Below the pieces are notes generated by a model that made no database searches, was not told the DNA's origin, and worked only from the letters and a program-made list of their open reading frames with translations. The position numbers and the translations under genes were made by a program. From Dipetalonema caudispina (lineage: Eukaryota > Nematoda > Chromadorea > Rhabditida > Onchocercidae), in NCBI GenBank assembly GCA_013365325.1, contig JABVXV010000575.1, positions 1-25,350 of the forward strand: DNA of 25,350 bases. The letters run 5' to 3'. Below are positions 9,501-22,136 of this stretch, piece by piece (the stretch's first letter is position 1; each line of letters opens with the position of its first letter).

Positions 9501-10614
9501 AAAAATTAGTCGTTTCTAGCAGCAAATAATGATTAAATGCATATTTGCACTGATCATTACAATGACGTTCGGCCTGCTTCATTAGGATACTTAAAAATAA
9601 AGAAATAGGCTAACTTATCCGGCAATGGAGCAGCATCTATTTCTTGACCTGGAGCATTGATGTTGTAGATGCAGAAATTTGCTAGGAATTCTCCAGCAGT
9701 CGCATATTGAAAGAAATTTTGAAAATTTGTTTCCGCTGAAAATAATGCCCTATTTAATTATGATCTAATCAATCCAATAAGTAAAATAAAAAGAATTAAG
9801 AATGAAAGAAAAAGAAACAAAATAAACTGGAGAAAACACACTAAATTAAATGTGCTAAAGAAAATGATATTAACATATTCTATATGAAATTTAGCACCAA
9901 ATGAAAGTTAGCATCTTATCATAATATATATCATTCTTCATTAATCAATAATAAATAGCAGTGATAGGAATTTAGACGAACAAAAATATGCTTACAATCG
10001 AGTGCCATATCGTGAAATGTAACGATAGGACTTGACTGTCGACTTCCATAAACGGTTACCTTCACATTTCCGTATGGTGTTGATACTTTCTCCTGAAAAT
10101 AAATTGTGCAAAGAGTGAATAAAATTCTCATTTTCAAATAATATTAAAACAACAATATATGCTTAAATATTAAGAAAAGAGGATAAATAAGTTTAGCTCT
10201 TAACAAAACAAATTTAACTATGCGCTCAAAAAAAAAAAAAAAAAATAAATGATTTATGAGTGAAAGAGTAGAAGTCGAAATTTGAAAGTACATCAAATAA
10301 CAAATTATTACCAAAGGTGCTGAAAACGGTAAGCTATAATAGCTTTCATACAGTCCAATAGTATCACTTCTTGCCATACTTTGTATATGTGTATGGATGT
10401 ATGGGTGTGTATATATGTGAATGTGTGTATGTGTGCTTGTGTGTTTTCAAATGAAAGTTAAGCAGAGGATGAAATTTGCTGTAAAACTGGAAATTAAAAA
10501 CTAAAAATTGAAAGAAATAAAAATGGATAAACAAACTTCGAAATCGGGTGGATGCTCCGGTATTAAGGGTAACTCATCCTGAAAATATGCGCCCATTTCT
10601 GCAGCGGAACACAT
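6598..10614 (-). CDS. NDRG-family protein (alpha/beta-hydrolase fold, non-catalytic), 10 exons, 345 aa
   Basis: Reconstructed exons (5' to 3'): 10614-10537, 10092-9996, 9735-9615, 9172-9110, 8673-8613, 8262-8176, 7932-7751, 7612-7462, 7191-7104, 6707-6598 (TGA). All junctions are GT-AG, all phases agree, and the sum is 345 residues, the usual NDRG size. NDRG marks in order: STPYGNVKVTVYG (30-42), TFHDMALD (51-58), NINAPGQE, MDGLAQIVDN, GLGVGVGANV (126-135), ALILVN, GWIEWFYQQ, YLNRTPI, VPVLQIVGAG, LNPADSEWLK, IILFLQGRGF (near 309). The nucleophile-elbow position has no Ser (GVGVGA), as is typical of this family, so no hydrolase activity is expected. NDRG proteins act in stress, differentiation and trafficking; the worm role is not inferable here. 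The start ATG is preceded by an in-frame TGA and an upstream TTTTTAG that may be a trans-splice acceptor. An alternative first exon is listed separately. Confidence 0.93.
8048..8108. repeat. Palindrome and inverted repeat in NDRG intron 6
   Basis: ATATGATATCATAT (8048-8061) is a perfect 14-bp palindrome. AGTTAAT (8090-8096) and ATTAACT (8102-8108) form a 7-bp stem with loop CACAT. Both lie in the intron between exons 6 and 7. Confidence 0.7.
8943..9004 (-). pseudogene. Decayed duplicate of NDRG exon 4 inside intron 4
   Basis: Minus-strand copy of exon 4 (9172-9110) lying about 170 bp downstream in the following intron. The 31-bp core 8958-8988 differs from 9129-9159 by one base, and TTGTTCCACGCAA (8943-8955) is identical to 9115-9127. 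The copy has one extra base between these blocks, which shifts the frame. It lacks the CAG acceptor (TTTTG is present instead) and lacks the GTAAGT donor. It is therefore not spliceable as it stands. The high identity of the core suggests a fairly recent duplication. Confidence 0.85.
9368..9414. repeat. Two adjacent perfect hairpins in NDRG intron 3
   Basis: CACTTGTAT (9368-9376), loop AGTG, ATACAAGTG (9381-9389) is a 9-bp perfect stem. Nine bases later AGCTAA (9399-9404), loop ATAA, TTAGCT (9409-9414) is a 6-bp stem. They sit mid-intron between exons 3 and 4. Confidence 0.75.
10312..10377 (-). CDS. Alternative first exon (1B) of the NDRG gene, 22 codons
   Basis: ATG at 10377 opens 22 codons starting MARSDTIGLYESYY and ending SAPL at a clean donor (TTG then GTAATA). 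The exon ends in phase 0 and so joins exon 2 (EKVSTPYG) in frame, exactly as exon 1A does. Exon 1A cannot be read through 1B. Joining 1A to the AG acceptors I tried between them (TTTTTAG, TTTCCAG, TTTACAG, CAAAG) hits a stop before or within 1B. So 1A and 1B are best read as alternative starts, giving 345- and 341-residue proteins with different N termini. The DNA just upstream of 1B (10381-10443) is a CA/TA-rich microsatellite that would lie in its 5' UTR or promoter. Confidence 0.6.
10381..10443. repeat. TG/TA-rich microsatellite
   Basis: Interrupted (TG)n/(TATG)n tract directly upstream of NDRG exon 1B, CA-rich on the coding strand. Confidence 0.8.
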
Positions 10615-10814
10615 TGTACTTCAAATGAACAAATTTTTCACCTCTAAAAATTACAACAACATGAATCATCACTTCAACTGATACCTGCAACAAAAATATA
10701 ACGAAACGCTAAAGCTATTTAAAAGTCGTTTTGCATTATTTCAAATTATGAGTAAATAAATTAATGAACAAAGAGGAAAAAAAAATTATGATTAAAGAAG
10801 AATAAATCTTCGAA

Positions 10815-10853
<39 letters not shown>

Positions 10854-10984
10854 AACGCAAATATTGAAAAAAATTTAAACATGCTGTCGTGAATCCGAAA
10901 ATTTTTATCATAAGTATTAGCCTTTGTTCTGGAATTATTCTCATTTGAGTGATTGTCATATAAATTGATAATTTGAGGAAGATC

Positions 10985-11053
10985 ACAATGTCCAACAACA
11001 AATCTTTGGCGCACTGTGGCGCCACGATCTATTTCTAAAATGTCAACACCCAT
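10985..11053 (-). CDS. Possible coding exon upstream of the NDRG gene (uncertain)
   Basis: A minus-strand frame opening at 11053 reads GVDILEIDRGATVRQRFVVG and on through a well-mixed composition, unlike the neighbouring low-complexity translations. The frame stays open leftward into a poly(T) translation, so the true end is unknown. A splice acceptor (GACATTTTAG) lies inside it near 11036. I found no good donor in phase 0, so it cannot be attached to NDRG exon 2 with confidence. It may be an exon of an unseen upstream transcript, a 5' UTR, or chance. The palindrome GTGGCGCCAC lies within it. Confidence 0.25.
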
Positions 11054-11304
11054 ATATATATATATATATAGTTACACCAAAATAATGTTTTTCTGTGTTA
11101 TTCATTTTTGAGATTGTGTTTCAGCTATAGTTTTTTTTTGTGTTGTATTATTTGGCTTCATTCTTCGACAACAGTTTTTAATTTCCTTCTTCTACTATAC
11201 TTAATAATAAAGATTTCTACGGTATTATTCTACGTTACTCACATCTACATCCCATTGATGATCAATTTTATTATTGACGGACACTCAAGATTATCCTGCA
11301 ATGC

Positions 11305-11412
11305 CTAAGAAGAACCTCTCCTAAGGAAGAAAACAACTCTCACCAAATATTCGAGAGTGTCTAAAGCAAGGCTTCCCCAAATCAACAAACAAAAAGGAAG
11401 TTCACGACCCAT
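11305..11412 (-). CDS. Small ORF or candidate signal-anchor first exon, 35 codons
   Basis: ATG at 11412 opens 35 codons: MGRELPFCLLIWGSLALD, then TLEYLVRVVFFLRRGSS and TAG. The N terminus is a plausible hydrophobic signal or anchor. A good donor (TATTTG then GTGAGAG, at 11344/11343) would end a 23-codon exon in phase 0, the same phase as the two NDRG first exons about 0.8-1 kb downstream. Codon composition is less AT-biased than the surroundings. It could be a third NDRG first exon, a separate small gene, or a chance frame; nothing in the sequence decides. Confidence 0.25.
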   Translation of the reverse strand: MGRELPFCLLIWGSLALDTLEYLVRVVFFLRRGSS

Positions 11413-11676
11413 GCAGATTATAATTGTAAACATGTATTGACATCAACTTGATCACTTTCAACAGTAGGAAATAATTAAAAGCAAAATTAAATTTATAACT
11501 ACAAGATGATAGTGAAATAAAATTTGCAATTGAAGCAAACATTTATTGATTTAAGTAGTTATGTTAATTAGTTAATTGATTGCTACACTGAGCCAATAAT
11601 CGTATAAATGAAGAAATTAATTGATGTTTTTAATTTAGTATTACATATGTTAAATTTCTTCCATGTATTAATTCCG

Positions 11677-11679
<3 letters not shown>

Positions 11680-11727
<48 letters not shown>

Positions 11728-11750
11728 GCATATATATATATATATATATA
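11680..11750. repeat. (TA)n microsatellite
   Basis: Two perfect TA blocks (11680-11724 and about 11729-11750) separated by CATGCA. Confidence 0.95.
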
Positions 11751-12209
11751 AAGACAGAATCAAAGAGAAATGAATATAAGTGAAGAGATGTATAAAAAAT
11801 TGAAATACAATTGTGGGGGAGGGAGATTGAAAATGAACGATGCATGAAATGGAAATAGATTGAAATGTACTGAATTGAAATTAAATTTCATAAATGAATT
11901 TGATTGAAATGAATGAATACTGCTATACTGACGTCAATTAATGACTATTTAAAAAAAAAAAAAAAGAAAAGAAAAAAGGAGAAGAAAAGGAAATTTCGAT
12001 AACACTCAAATAAAAAACGTTCGATAAATTATGATAGTACTTGAGAAATAGTACACATCTGTGGGATGTGCTAAAGATTGATGAAATGTGTAAAATGCAT
12101 TTAGTCAGAGATTGAGATTAAAAGATGAAATAATTTGAAGATGTAATGGAAGAGAGAAGCATGTAAAAATTTTCTATGCAAGAATTATAGTGGATAGAAA
12201 GGTAAAGTA

Positions 12210-12358
12210 TTAGCATATGCTAATGTGTTAGCATATTTCTAATGATATGATAAGAATTATAAATTAGAAATGATATCATTAATTAAAGAAATTCGAAAAG
12301 ATTGAGAATGGAGAAAGAAGAAAAAATAAAAAAAAAAAAAAATGGAAAATTAGCATAT
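12210..12358. repeat. Three TTAGCATAT motifs, one within a 14-bp palindrome
   Basis: TTAGCATATGCTAA (12210-12223) is a perfect palindrome. TTAGCATAT recurs at 12228-12236 and 12350-12358. The motif resembles POU/homeodomain-type octamer sites (ATTAGCAT), but function is inference only. Confidence 0.6.
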
Positions 12359-12373
12359 TCTCTCATCCTGATT

Positions 12374-12375
<2 letters not shown>

Positions 12376-12418
<43 letters not shown>
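12376..12418. repeat. Poly(T) run of 43
   Basis: Uninterrupted T tract, the longest homopolymer in the window. Its length may be unstable or imprecise in the assembly. Confidence 0.95.
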
Positions 12419-12419
<1 letters not shown>

Positions 12420-12983
12420 ACGAAATGCATTGAATTTTAATCTATCATCATAAAATATTGTATGTTTTATTCTCTTCAATCAATTGACTTTTTCATCATT
12501 CCTATTGTTGTCTATGATCTCTTACAATCAACTGCATCATTTCGGCTCTCAAAATTTTCCCAATAATTTGAATATTTGCTAATGGATTTAGATCAACAAA
12601 ATTATTGTAAATGAGAAATTTGACATGTTGTAAATTCATACTTGATAACAATGAATTATACGACAAAAAAAAAAAAAAAAACAAAAAAAAATTATACAAA
12701 TAACTTAAAAAAAATTATACAAACCAAAGAATAACTTATGAGTTAATTTTTATGCAACAAATTGCAGTTAACTTTTACAAATATAGATTTAGAAAATGCA
12801 TTTAAATCTAATATTACTACTTACCTCTTCTACCTTTATCTAATTTATATAAAAATCAGATTACAAATTTCCTCTAGCTAGTCATTTCATTTTACCTATT
12901 TTTATTACGGAAAGGAAAAATAAAAACTTACTTCTTAAAGTAAGTAAAAGAATGAATGTTGAAAATGGTCAACTATTTTGTTT

Positions 12984-13087
12984 ATATGTGTGTATGTGTG
13001 TATGTGTGTGTGTGCGTGTGTGTGTGTGTATGTGTGTGTGTATGTGTGTGTGTATGTGTGTGTGTATGTGTGTGTGTGTGTGTATGT
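12984..13087. repeat. (TG)n tract with regular TATG interruptions
   Basis: About 100 bp of alternating purine-pyrimidine TG with TA steps every 10-16 bp (TGTGTGTGTATG units). Its translations are His/Thr repeats and are not genes. Confidence 0.95.
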
Positions 13088-13281
13088 AATAAAATATAAA
13101 ATAAATTATAGAAGACAAAGGAATGGAAATAATCCAAAGTGACATAGGGAAATTTAACCGATAAAATGTTAAGCAAAATCTGTCATTCACACTTATTTAT
13201 ATATTATATTTCTCAGCTCTCTTCTCCACACTTTTTCCTCCTCTCATTTTGCAAATCGTTAATAAACTAATAACCTGACAA

Positions 13282-13363
13282 TTTCCTCCCTCTCTCTCTC
13301 TCTCTCTCCCTCTTTCTCTCTCCCTTCTCTTCTTCCTTCCCTCTTTCCTCTCCTCTCTCTACC
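13282..13363. repeat. Polypyrimidine (CT-rich) tract
   Basis: About 82 bp of almost pure C/T, including an uninterrupted (CT)n core near 13290-13308. It is a mirror-repeat-like tract of a type that can form triplex DNA. Confidence 0.9.
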
Positions 13364-14369
13364 CGAAAACTATTAGCGGAAGCAAACAAGTATAATAGAA
13401 TAAGCTATAAGATTAAACCTAACTTTTACCTAATTCAGCGTATCGTTGCCATATACCGATTTCATATGACAGCGCAAAAATGAATTATTTAACTGTTCCA
13501 GTAAAAAATTTATTATCATCAATATTTTCCATAAATCATAATTACATTTGAATTTATCATCACTAATAGATAAACCGGATAATATAGGAAAATTTTGTAC
13601 CGGATAAACAATGTTTATGGAATAGTTCATTGAAATTACATGATGAAAAATTATCACAATTAGTACAATTACATTATTGATAATTTCCTTATCATCAACT
13701 AATTTCACACATTTATGTTTAAATTTTCGAAATACAATTACTTCTATTGAGGTATATATTTTAAAATTTGAAATAATTTAAATTGAAATAATCTAGAAGT
13801 TGGATATAAATTGGAATGATTGGATGTTATAGCTTTAATAATGAAACTATAATAATTAGGTGTATAATTTGTATAATTTGTGAAAAAAAAAGAAACAACT
13901 TGAAATCCGAATTTTTTTTTTTTAATTTTCAGTTCTTTTTTTTTTTTTTTCATTGCAGAAAAGGTACAACCAAATTATTTAGTAACTTTCATCATATATT
14001 CATCACTTACAATATTTTAAAAAATATACAATAATGTGATAAAGATTATTTGAAAATTTATAAATGGTAATTTTGTGATAGTACTTTTATATTATTTATT
14101 ATTATTAATTTTTTCCTGTAATTTTTACTTCAAAATTTTTGAAATTAAATTTACATAATTTATATTCATGAACATACATTCTTTTTTTTTTTTTTTTTTT
14201 AATACCGATTATTACAAAATATGCTATGAATAAGAAAATAATTATGAAATAAGCTATGAATAATTACAAATAAAAGTTCAAATTTAAAATTGAAATTTCG
14301 AAAGAATAAAATTACTAAATGTAACAATTTTATAGATAATTTAATCATACCATTCGTTAATTATACCTT

Positions 14370-14416
14370 CCTATCAAATTTATAAATATAATATCCTATC
14401 AAATTTATAATAATAT
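14370..14416. repeat. Tandem repeat, 25-bp unit, about two copies
   Basis: CCTATCAAATTTATAAATA (14370) recurs as CCTATCAAATTTATAATAA (14395). Confidence 0.6.
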
Positions 14417-15691
14417 GGAAAAAAAAAGATTGAAATATAGAATAAATGAGAGTTAAATTTCGGAAGCAACTATCAGTTGCAAACAAAAATCTTCTGATTA
14501 AAAGTTTCTCAGATTTCTTTTTTTTTTTTTTTTTTTTAAATTTTTCAGAAAAATAAAAAAAAAAAAAAAAAAAAGAAAAAGGCTGATGATATTTTCAACG
14601 TTTATACGTTTTCTTCTTTTTATTGTATATTTTTCATTTATAACTGACAAAAGTAATTATATTTATTTTTTGTCATTTTCTTCCAATTTCATTTTCATCT
14701 ATGCACTCTAAAATGTAATGAATTGTTGAATTGTTTTAAAAAAAAAAAAAAAAAATAAGAAAAAATTGGACGAAAACAAAAATATCGAAATAATATAATC
14801 TTTTCTTCTTTTTCTTTTTTTTGAAAAAAGAAATTTCAACAAATAGTAATATAAAATTTCAACAAAAAAGAAAAAAAAAAAAGTGGAATCGAAGTGACTA
14901 TTATCGCTATTTGAAGATGTACCAAATGAAAATCATTTCTTTATTCTCATAGATATTATATTCCACATTTTAAACATATCGAAATAGCCGAAAATTAATG
15001 AGTTCTGTCGATGGGTACACTCATTTACGATAATTAAAAAAAAAAAAATGAGTTTTTCTTTTTTTTTTTGAAAAAATTCCGTGCCGATATTGCATTAACA
15101 AAAAAAAAAAATTTATTTCACATTTTTGACATAGAACAATTATTGAATTTTTTTTTTTTTTTTTTTTTGCAACGCATGCTGAAATATTGCTGAGAATAAA
15201 ATTTTCAAAGATTATAAAAATTATTCATATTCTAAAATTCTTAAAATTTTTTTTTTCATAAATTTTCAATTTTTATTTCCAACTTCATGTTATACATTAA
15301 ATTTTACACTTTAGTTTTTTTTTTTTTCTTTTTTTTTGCCCTTTTTGATAACCAAAAAATTTTCAACTAAAAAAATGATTGCAGAAACGATTAAAAACTT
15401 CTGTCCGGAAATGATAAATGATAGAAATCGAATGCTTGCCGGTAATCATCCAATGTCAATCTCTAAGACCGGTTTGAAATATCACCACGAAAATTTGATT
15501 TTTTTTTTCATTTTGTTACTTCTGTAAATTTGTTACCATTCATTTAGTGGCTCTTATTCCTTTATTTTATTGCTTGCTTGTTATGTTTACGATAGTATGT
15601 ATTTAATTTAATTTGAAATAAAAAAGGGAAAAAATTTTGCCAATTATAAACAATCTTGTGGAGAAATTTTAAATTTTCTAAAAATTTATTT

Positions 15692-15716
15692 ATATGTATA
15701 TATATATATATATATA
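15692..15716. repeat. (TA)n microsatellite
   Basis: About 12 TA steps with one GT interruption; non-coding. Confidence 0.85.
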
Positions 15717-18292
15717 AGTGCATAAAAGATTCCATTTTTATTTCTGTTTGTATAATTTTATTAAAATATTTTATTAAATTTTATTAAAATATGCTAAATT
15801 TCAATCTTTTTATTTCTTTGAAATTTCTTCTATAAATATTCCAAATCTATTCTGCTATCTTAATAACCAATTAATTTATATTACAGCCAAATTAGCATGA
15901 ATAATTGTTAATATTTTTTTTCTATTTTCCAAATCGTTCCTGACATTGTTCCGGAAAAAAAAAAATATGATCTTTCTAAGTTTTTAAATTCTATCCAAAG
16001 TTTGTTTTATATAAATATCTTTTCTTTTTTTTTATTAAACTTTATGAGGAATGTTACACCGAAAATTTCATCTCATTCTTCTACTTTCAAAATATGCTGG
16101 GACTAATTTTTTTCCGCAAAATAAGCCAAGAATATTATTGATAGATTCGTTTGCTTCTACTTTGTTTTCTTTTTTTTTTTTTTTTTTTGTAACTAATTGC
16201 TTTTTCTTTTTTTTTTTTTGATAGCATTCTCTCGTCATGAAACATTTTAATTAAAATTTAACAAAATCACTCAAATGACTACGATGTTTTTTTTTTAATT
16301 GATTTTACTTACATTATGATAAATATCATGATTTTTCTTTTGTACTCATCTATTACTGTAACAAATTTTATTTTTTATTTCGTCAAAATTTCAGAATATT
16401 GTAAAATTATTTTACAAAAAAGATGTATAAAAGAGAGTTCATTCAACAATTTTTTTCTCGGAATTTTTTTTACCTGCTACTTGATATAGTAATTAGTTTA
16501 AATAGTATATTGTTAAATTTGCATAAATTTGCTAAATTCAAGTAAAAATTTTCTTAGCTATCACTTTTCATCTTATAACTGCGATAGACAGTAAAGAATG
16601 GAAAAAACAAATGATAATTATTTTAATAAATATCTGTCCTATTTGCTACTCCAAATATGTTAATTTTTTTTTAAAAAAAAAAAGATAAATTTGATACATA
16701 TGATAATTCCATATTATTAATGAATGCCTCTCAAAGATGATAAGATTAAGTAAAAAATGTTTTGTTAAATTTGATTCAAATTTACTAAATTCGGGAAGTT
16801 TTCCCTTATTTATTAATTAGCATTAAATTGAAATGCATCCTTCTTGACAAATTATATTTGATAGATCATTTCAATCCTTTTTTCATTCTTTTTGATACTA
16901 TTGCAATAAAATTAACTCATTTATACATCACCATTTAGTAATTATTTGAATTCGATTCAAATTTAATCACTTCCATTTCCGATTTTTTGTTTGCATGAAT
17001 AACTTTTTTAGTAGTTTCCGTAAAAACTCTTTTTCCCCAACCTTCTAACCTTTTGCAAAAATTTCGTTTAAGCTTTTAAAATTGCGCAAAATTTTTTTCA
17101 AATTTTTGATTTGTTTTCGCCTATGAATAAAAAAAAAGTATTACTTTAAATTCTTGGAATTTTGCGAAAGTTTTGCATTGCAAAGTTCGACAAATATATT
17201 TAAATGGCTGTTTCATATTCAAATTAAATTAATAATTTCAGTACTTTCCGTTTTGAATTCGTAATTTTGCATTTGCGCAAATAATAGTTATCGTGACAAA
17301 AATGCTTACGTATTAGTAATGCTTGCTTAAATAAAATTTAAGACTTGCTTAAATTATCTGAAATTTTTAAACTTTAATAATTTGTTTCGTAAATTTAAAT
17401 TTCAATCGTGTATTATGTTGGAAGAACTTTGCATAGAATAATATGTTTTATCACTCTAATTTGTATATATTACAAAGTCATTTTGATTTATTTTCTTGAT
17501 GATCATTGTGAAAAATTCAAATATTTCGTTTATTCGTTTTTTTTTTTTTTTTTTTTTTCAAAGAGAAATGACTTGTGAAAATCCTAACAGATTGAAGAAT
17601 TCGTATGTGTTAAAAATGTCAAGAAAGCATACTTCAGCATAGCAAATACTTTAATTGAAATTTTGAATAATAAGCTATAAAATAATTTGTAAAATTGTTA
17701 AGTTACAATTTTTTATATTTTCAATCTTTTTTTTTATTGGATTGTTTAAATGGATTAAAATGGTAGCAAACTTTGATTGAATAGTGCGAAAAACATTTGG
17801 AACATTTATTGCGAAATTTGTACATTGCGGTGAGAAATTAAATTTGACATCCATTTCGGACAAATTTCAAAAATCTATGGTAGTTTACAATACTGTTAAA
17901 TAGTTTCCATTTAAACTTTTCAACCTTAACTTTATTTTTAGGGAATAAAATTTTGTGATAAGAGTAATCCATTATTACGTAATATTATTAGATAGCAATT
18001 ATGATCATTTTGATGAAATATTTGCTGAGTACAAATTTGTTTCATACAAATAGTTCATTGAAACCAAAAAATAAAAAAAACGAACTATTAAAAATTTCTA
18101 TTTTAATGAAAATTTATCCTATCAATTCCCTTATTTTGAAATTATAAAATGTGAAATATTACTGAATAATAATTTTGAAATTTTAATAGAATTGCTTCAT
18201 AGTTTGATAAAATTTCAAATTTTACATGAGAGAACTAAGCTTAACCAGTCAAATTACATAACAGGCAAATTCGAAAGTTTAAAATTCTAAAA

Positions 18293-18298
18293 TTTATT
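18293..18298 (-). promoter_or_regulatory. Candidate polyadenylation signal of the collagen gene
   Basis: Minus-strand AATAAA about 218 nt downstream of the collagen stop. It is the first exact hexamer I found after the stop; a nearer variant signal cannot be excluded in such AT-rich DNA. Confidence 0.35.
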
Positions 18299-18515
18299 TC
18301 CAATAATTAGTAACATCCCGCAGGAAAAAAAAATCAAATACGATATTCAAAAAAAAAAATTCTTTCTATTATTTAACATTATTCTGCCTATATAATTGCA
18401 TACTTTAAACAAAATGATGACAAAGAACAATCATTTTGAGAATTTACAAATGAAATAAGCAAAAATGAATTAAATTTGAATTACATAACAATAATTGAAA
18501 TAATTTTCGATTGAT

Positions 18516-21031
<2,516 letters not shown>

Positions 21032-21035
<4 letters not shown>

Positions 21036-21040
21036 TGCAT
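21032..21040 (-). promoter_or_regulatory. Minimal upstream ORF overlapping the collagen start codon
   Basis: ATGCAATGA: an ATG at 21040 reads one codon (CAA) then TGA, and the TGA overlaps the proposed collagen ATG (21035-21033). It is in a different frame. If ribosomes use the first ATG they would terminate on top of the main start, which could favour reinitiation or reduce expression. Functional relevance is inference. Confidence 0.4.
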
Positions 21041-21595
21041 TTAGTTCTGAAAGCTGAAAAGAAAACACTATCAGGAAATGATTATTTTGTTAGAATTATC
21101 AGAAATTTCATCTAGAAAAAAAATTATAAAAGTTTAAAGTCCAGCAAAAAAAAAAAAGAAAGATCAAGAATTAGAATTTTCGACGCTGATTTTTGATTAT
21201 TAATAATAGATATAGTTAAAGATCTTTGAATCAATAGGAAAAATGCATCACTCTACTTTTTGCTGAAAGAATAATTTAAGTAAATCACGACAGAAAGTTA
21301 TTCATTGTTTTGTTGATTAAAGATTATTTCTAAGAAATTTGCTAAAAATATTGTAAGTGCAAGAAGTTTTAGAGAAAAAATTATCAAAAAATCGGAAAAG
21401 TGATTTTTTTGCTTTATCTATTTAGTAATAAATACAGCGAAAAATTCATAATCAGTAAGGAGGAAATTTTGTACACGCAAAAAATGATGATAATAGTTAA
21501 CACTAGAAATGCCACAATCAATTAGACAATAATTATTTCAATAATAGTAGTAAACGATTATGAACTAACTATTTGTCATTTATTCATTAGTGCCT

Positions 21596-21804
21596 GTTAC
21601 TGTAAATAACAGTATCTTGCTCTATCCTACCAGTACTAGTAGTAATCTAATTAAATTGCGATGATCAGAATATTTTCCCAAATTTTTTGTCTCATTTATT
21701 CGTAAGAAGATGTAAAATAACATTATTTTACTGTTAGCAAAAGTATTTTATCACGTATTCAGTAGCAATGGTTACTGTAAGTAACAGTATCTTATCCTAT
21801 CCTA
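21596..21804. repeat. Diverged duplication (period 175 bp) upstream of the collagen gene
   Basis: GTTACTGTAAATAACAGTAT (21596) and GTTACTGTAAGTAACAGTAT (21771) are nearly identical and each contains the inverted pair TACTGT/ACAGTA. Both are followed by CTT-ATCC-TATCCTA blocks and TAGTAAT, and more loosely by GATGATC/GCTGATC segments about 50-60 bp later. Confidence 0.7.
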
Positions 21805-22060
21805 ATAATAGTAATGTTATGTTAATCATATCTCGCTGATCGTAACATATTTGCTAAAAATTTCCATTTCATCTTTATCTTACAAAACTTTGAGTTTTAT
21901 TTCAATTCGTATAGTTTTTTTACATTACGGTAAAGTAACGAAATGAAAAATAGGAACCTTTGGTAGAATGAACGGAATGAATATGTGACACTTCGTACAT
22001 TCCTTCCTTAAATACTATAGTAAATGAGAGGATATAATGTGACAAGGCATCCTCCTTCTT

Positions 22061-22136
22061 TTATCTAAAAGATAGGCAAGCGTATTTGGGTTCTGTCATC
22101 CGTTGTTATCTCTACGTTAACATGAGGATTCTTATC
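22061..22136. promoter_or_regulatory. Cluster of GATA-type motifs about 1 kb upstream of the collagen gene
   Basis: TTATCT (22061-22066) and AGATAG (22070-22075) face each other, with further TTATCT (22106-22111) and TTATC (22132-22136). GATA factors drive hypodermal collagen genes in C. elegans (established). That these sites act on this gene is inference, since GATA motifs are frequent by chance in AT-rich DNA. Confidence 0.3.

Larger units (their letters stand above)
10800..18515. other. AT-rich, homopolymer- and microsatellite-rich intergenic region
   Basis: About 7.7 kb between the NDRG and collagen genes. It contains very many A/T runs of 10-20 bp, a run of 43 T (12376-12418), and (TA)n, (TG)n and (CT)n tracts. 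Candidate exons at 10985-11053 and 11305-11412 are listed apart. Minus-strand frames at 13430-13708 (92 codons) and about 12540-12640 have partly mixed composition but no domain I recognise. A plus-strand frame at 15336-15527 is similar. From about 15.5 to 18.5 kb I see nothing but AT-rich DNA and short diverged repeats. Confidence 0.55.

Noticed and set aside
10144..10311. Continuation of the exon 1B frame into a poly-Phe ORF
   Set aside because: It lies after the GTAATA donor and is intronic, including a poly(T) run on the transcript strand.
12969..13190. His/Thr-repeat ORFs on the minus strand
   Set aside because: Translation of the (TG)n tract; no flanking domain.
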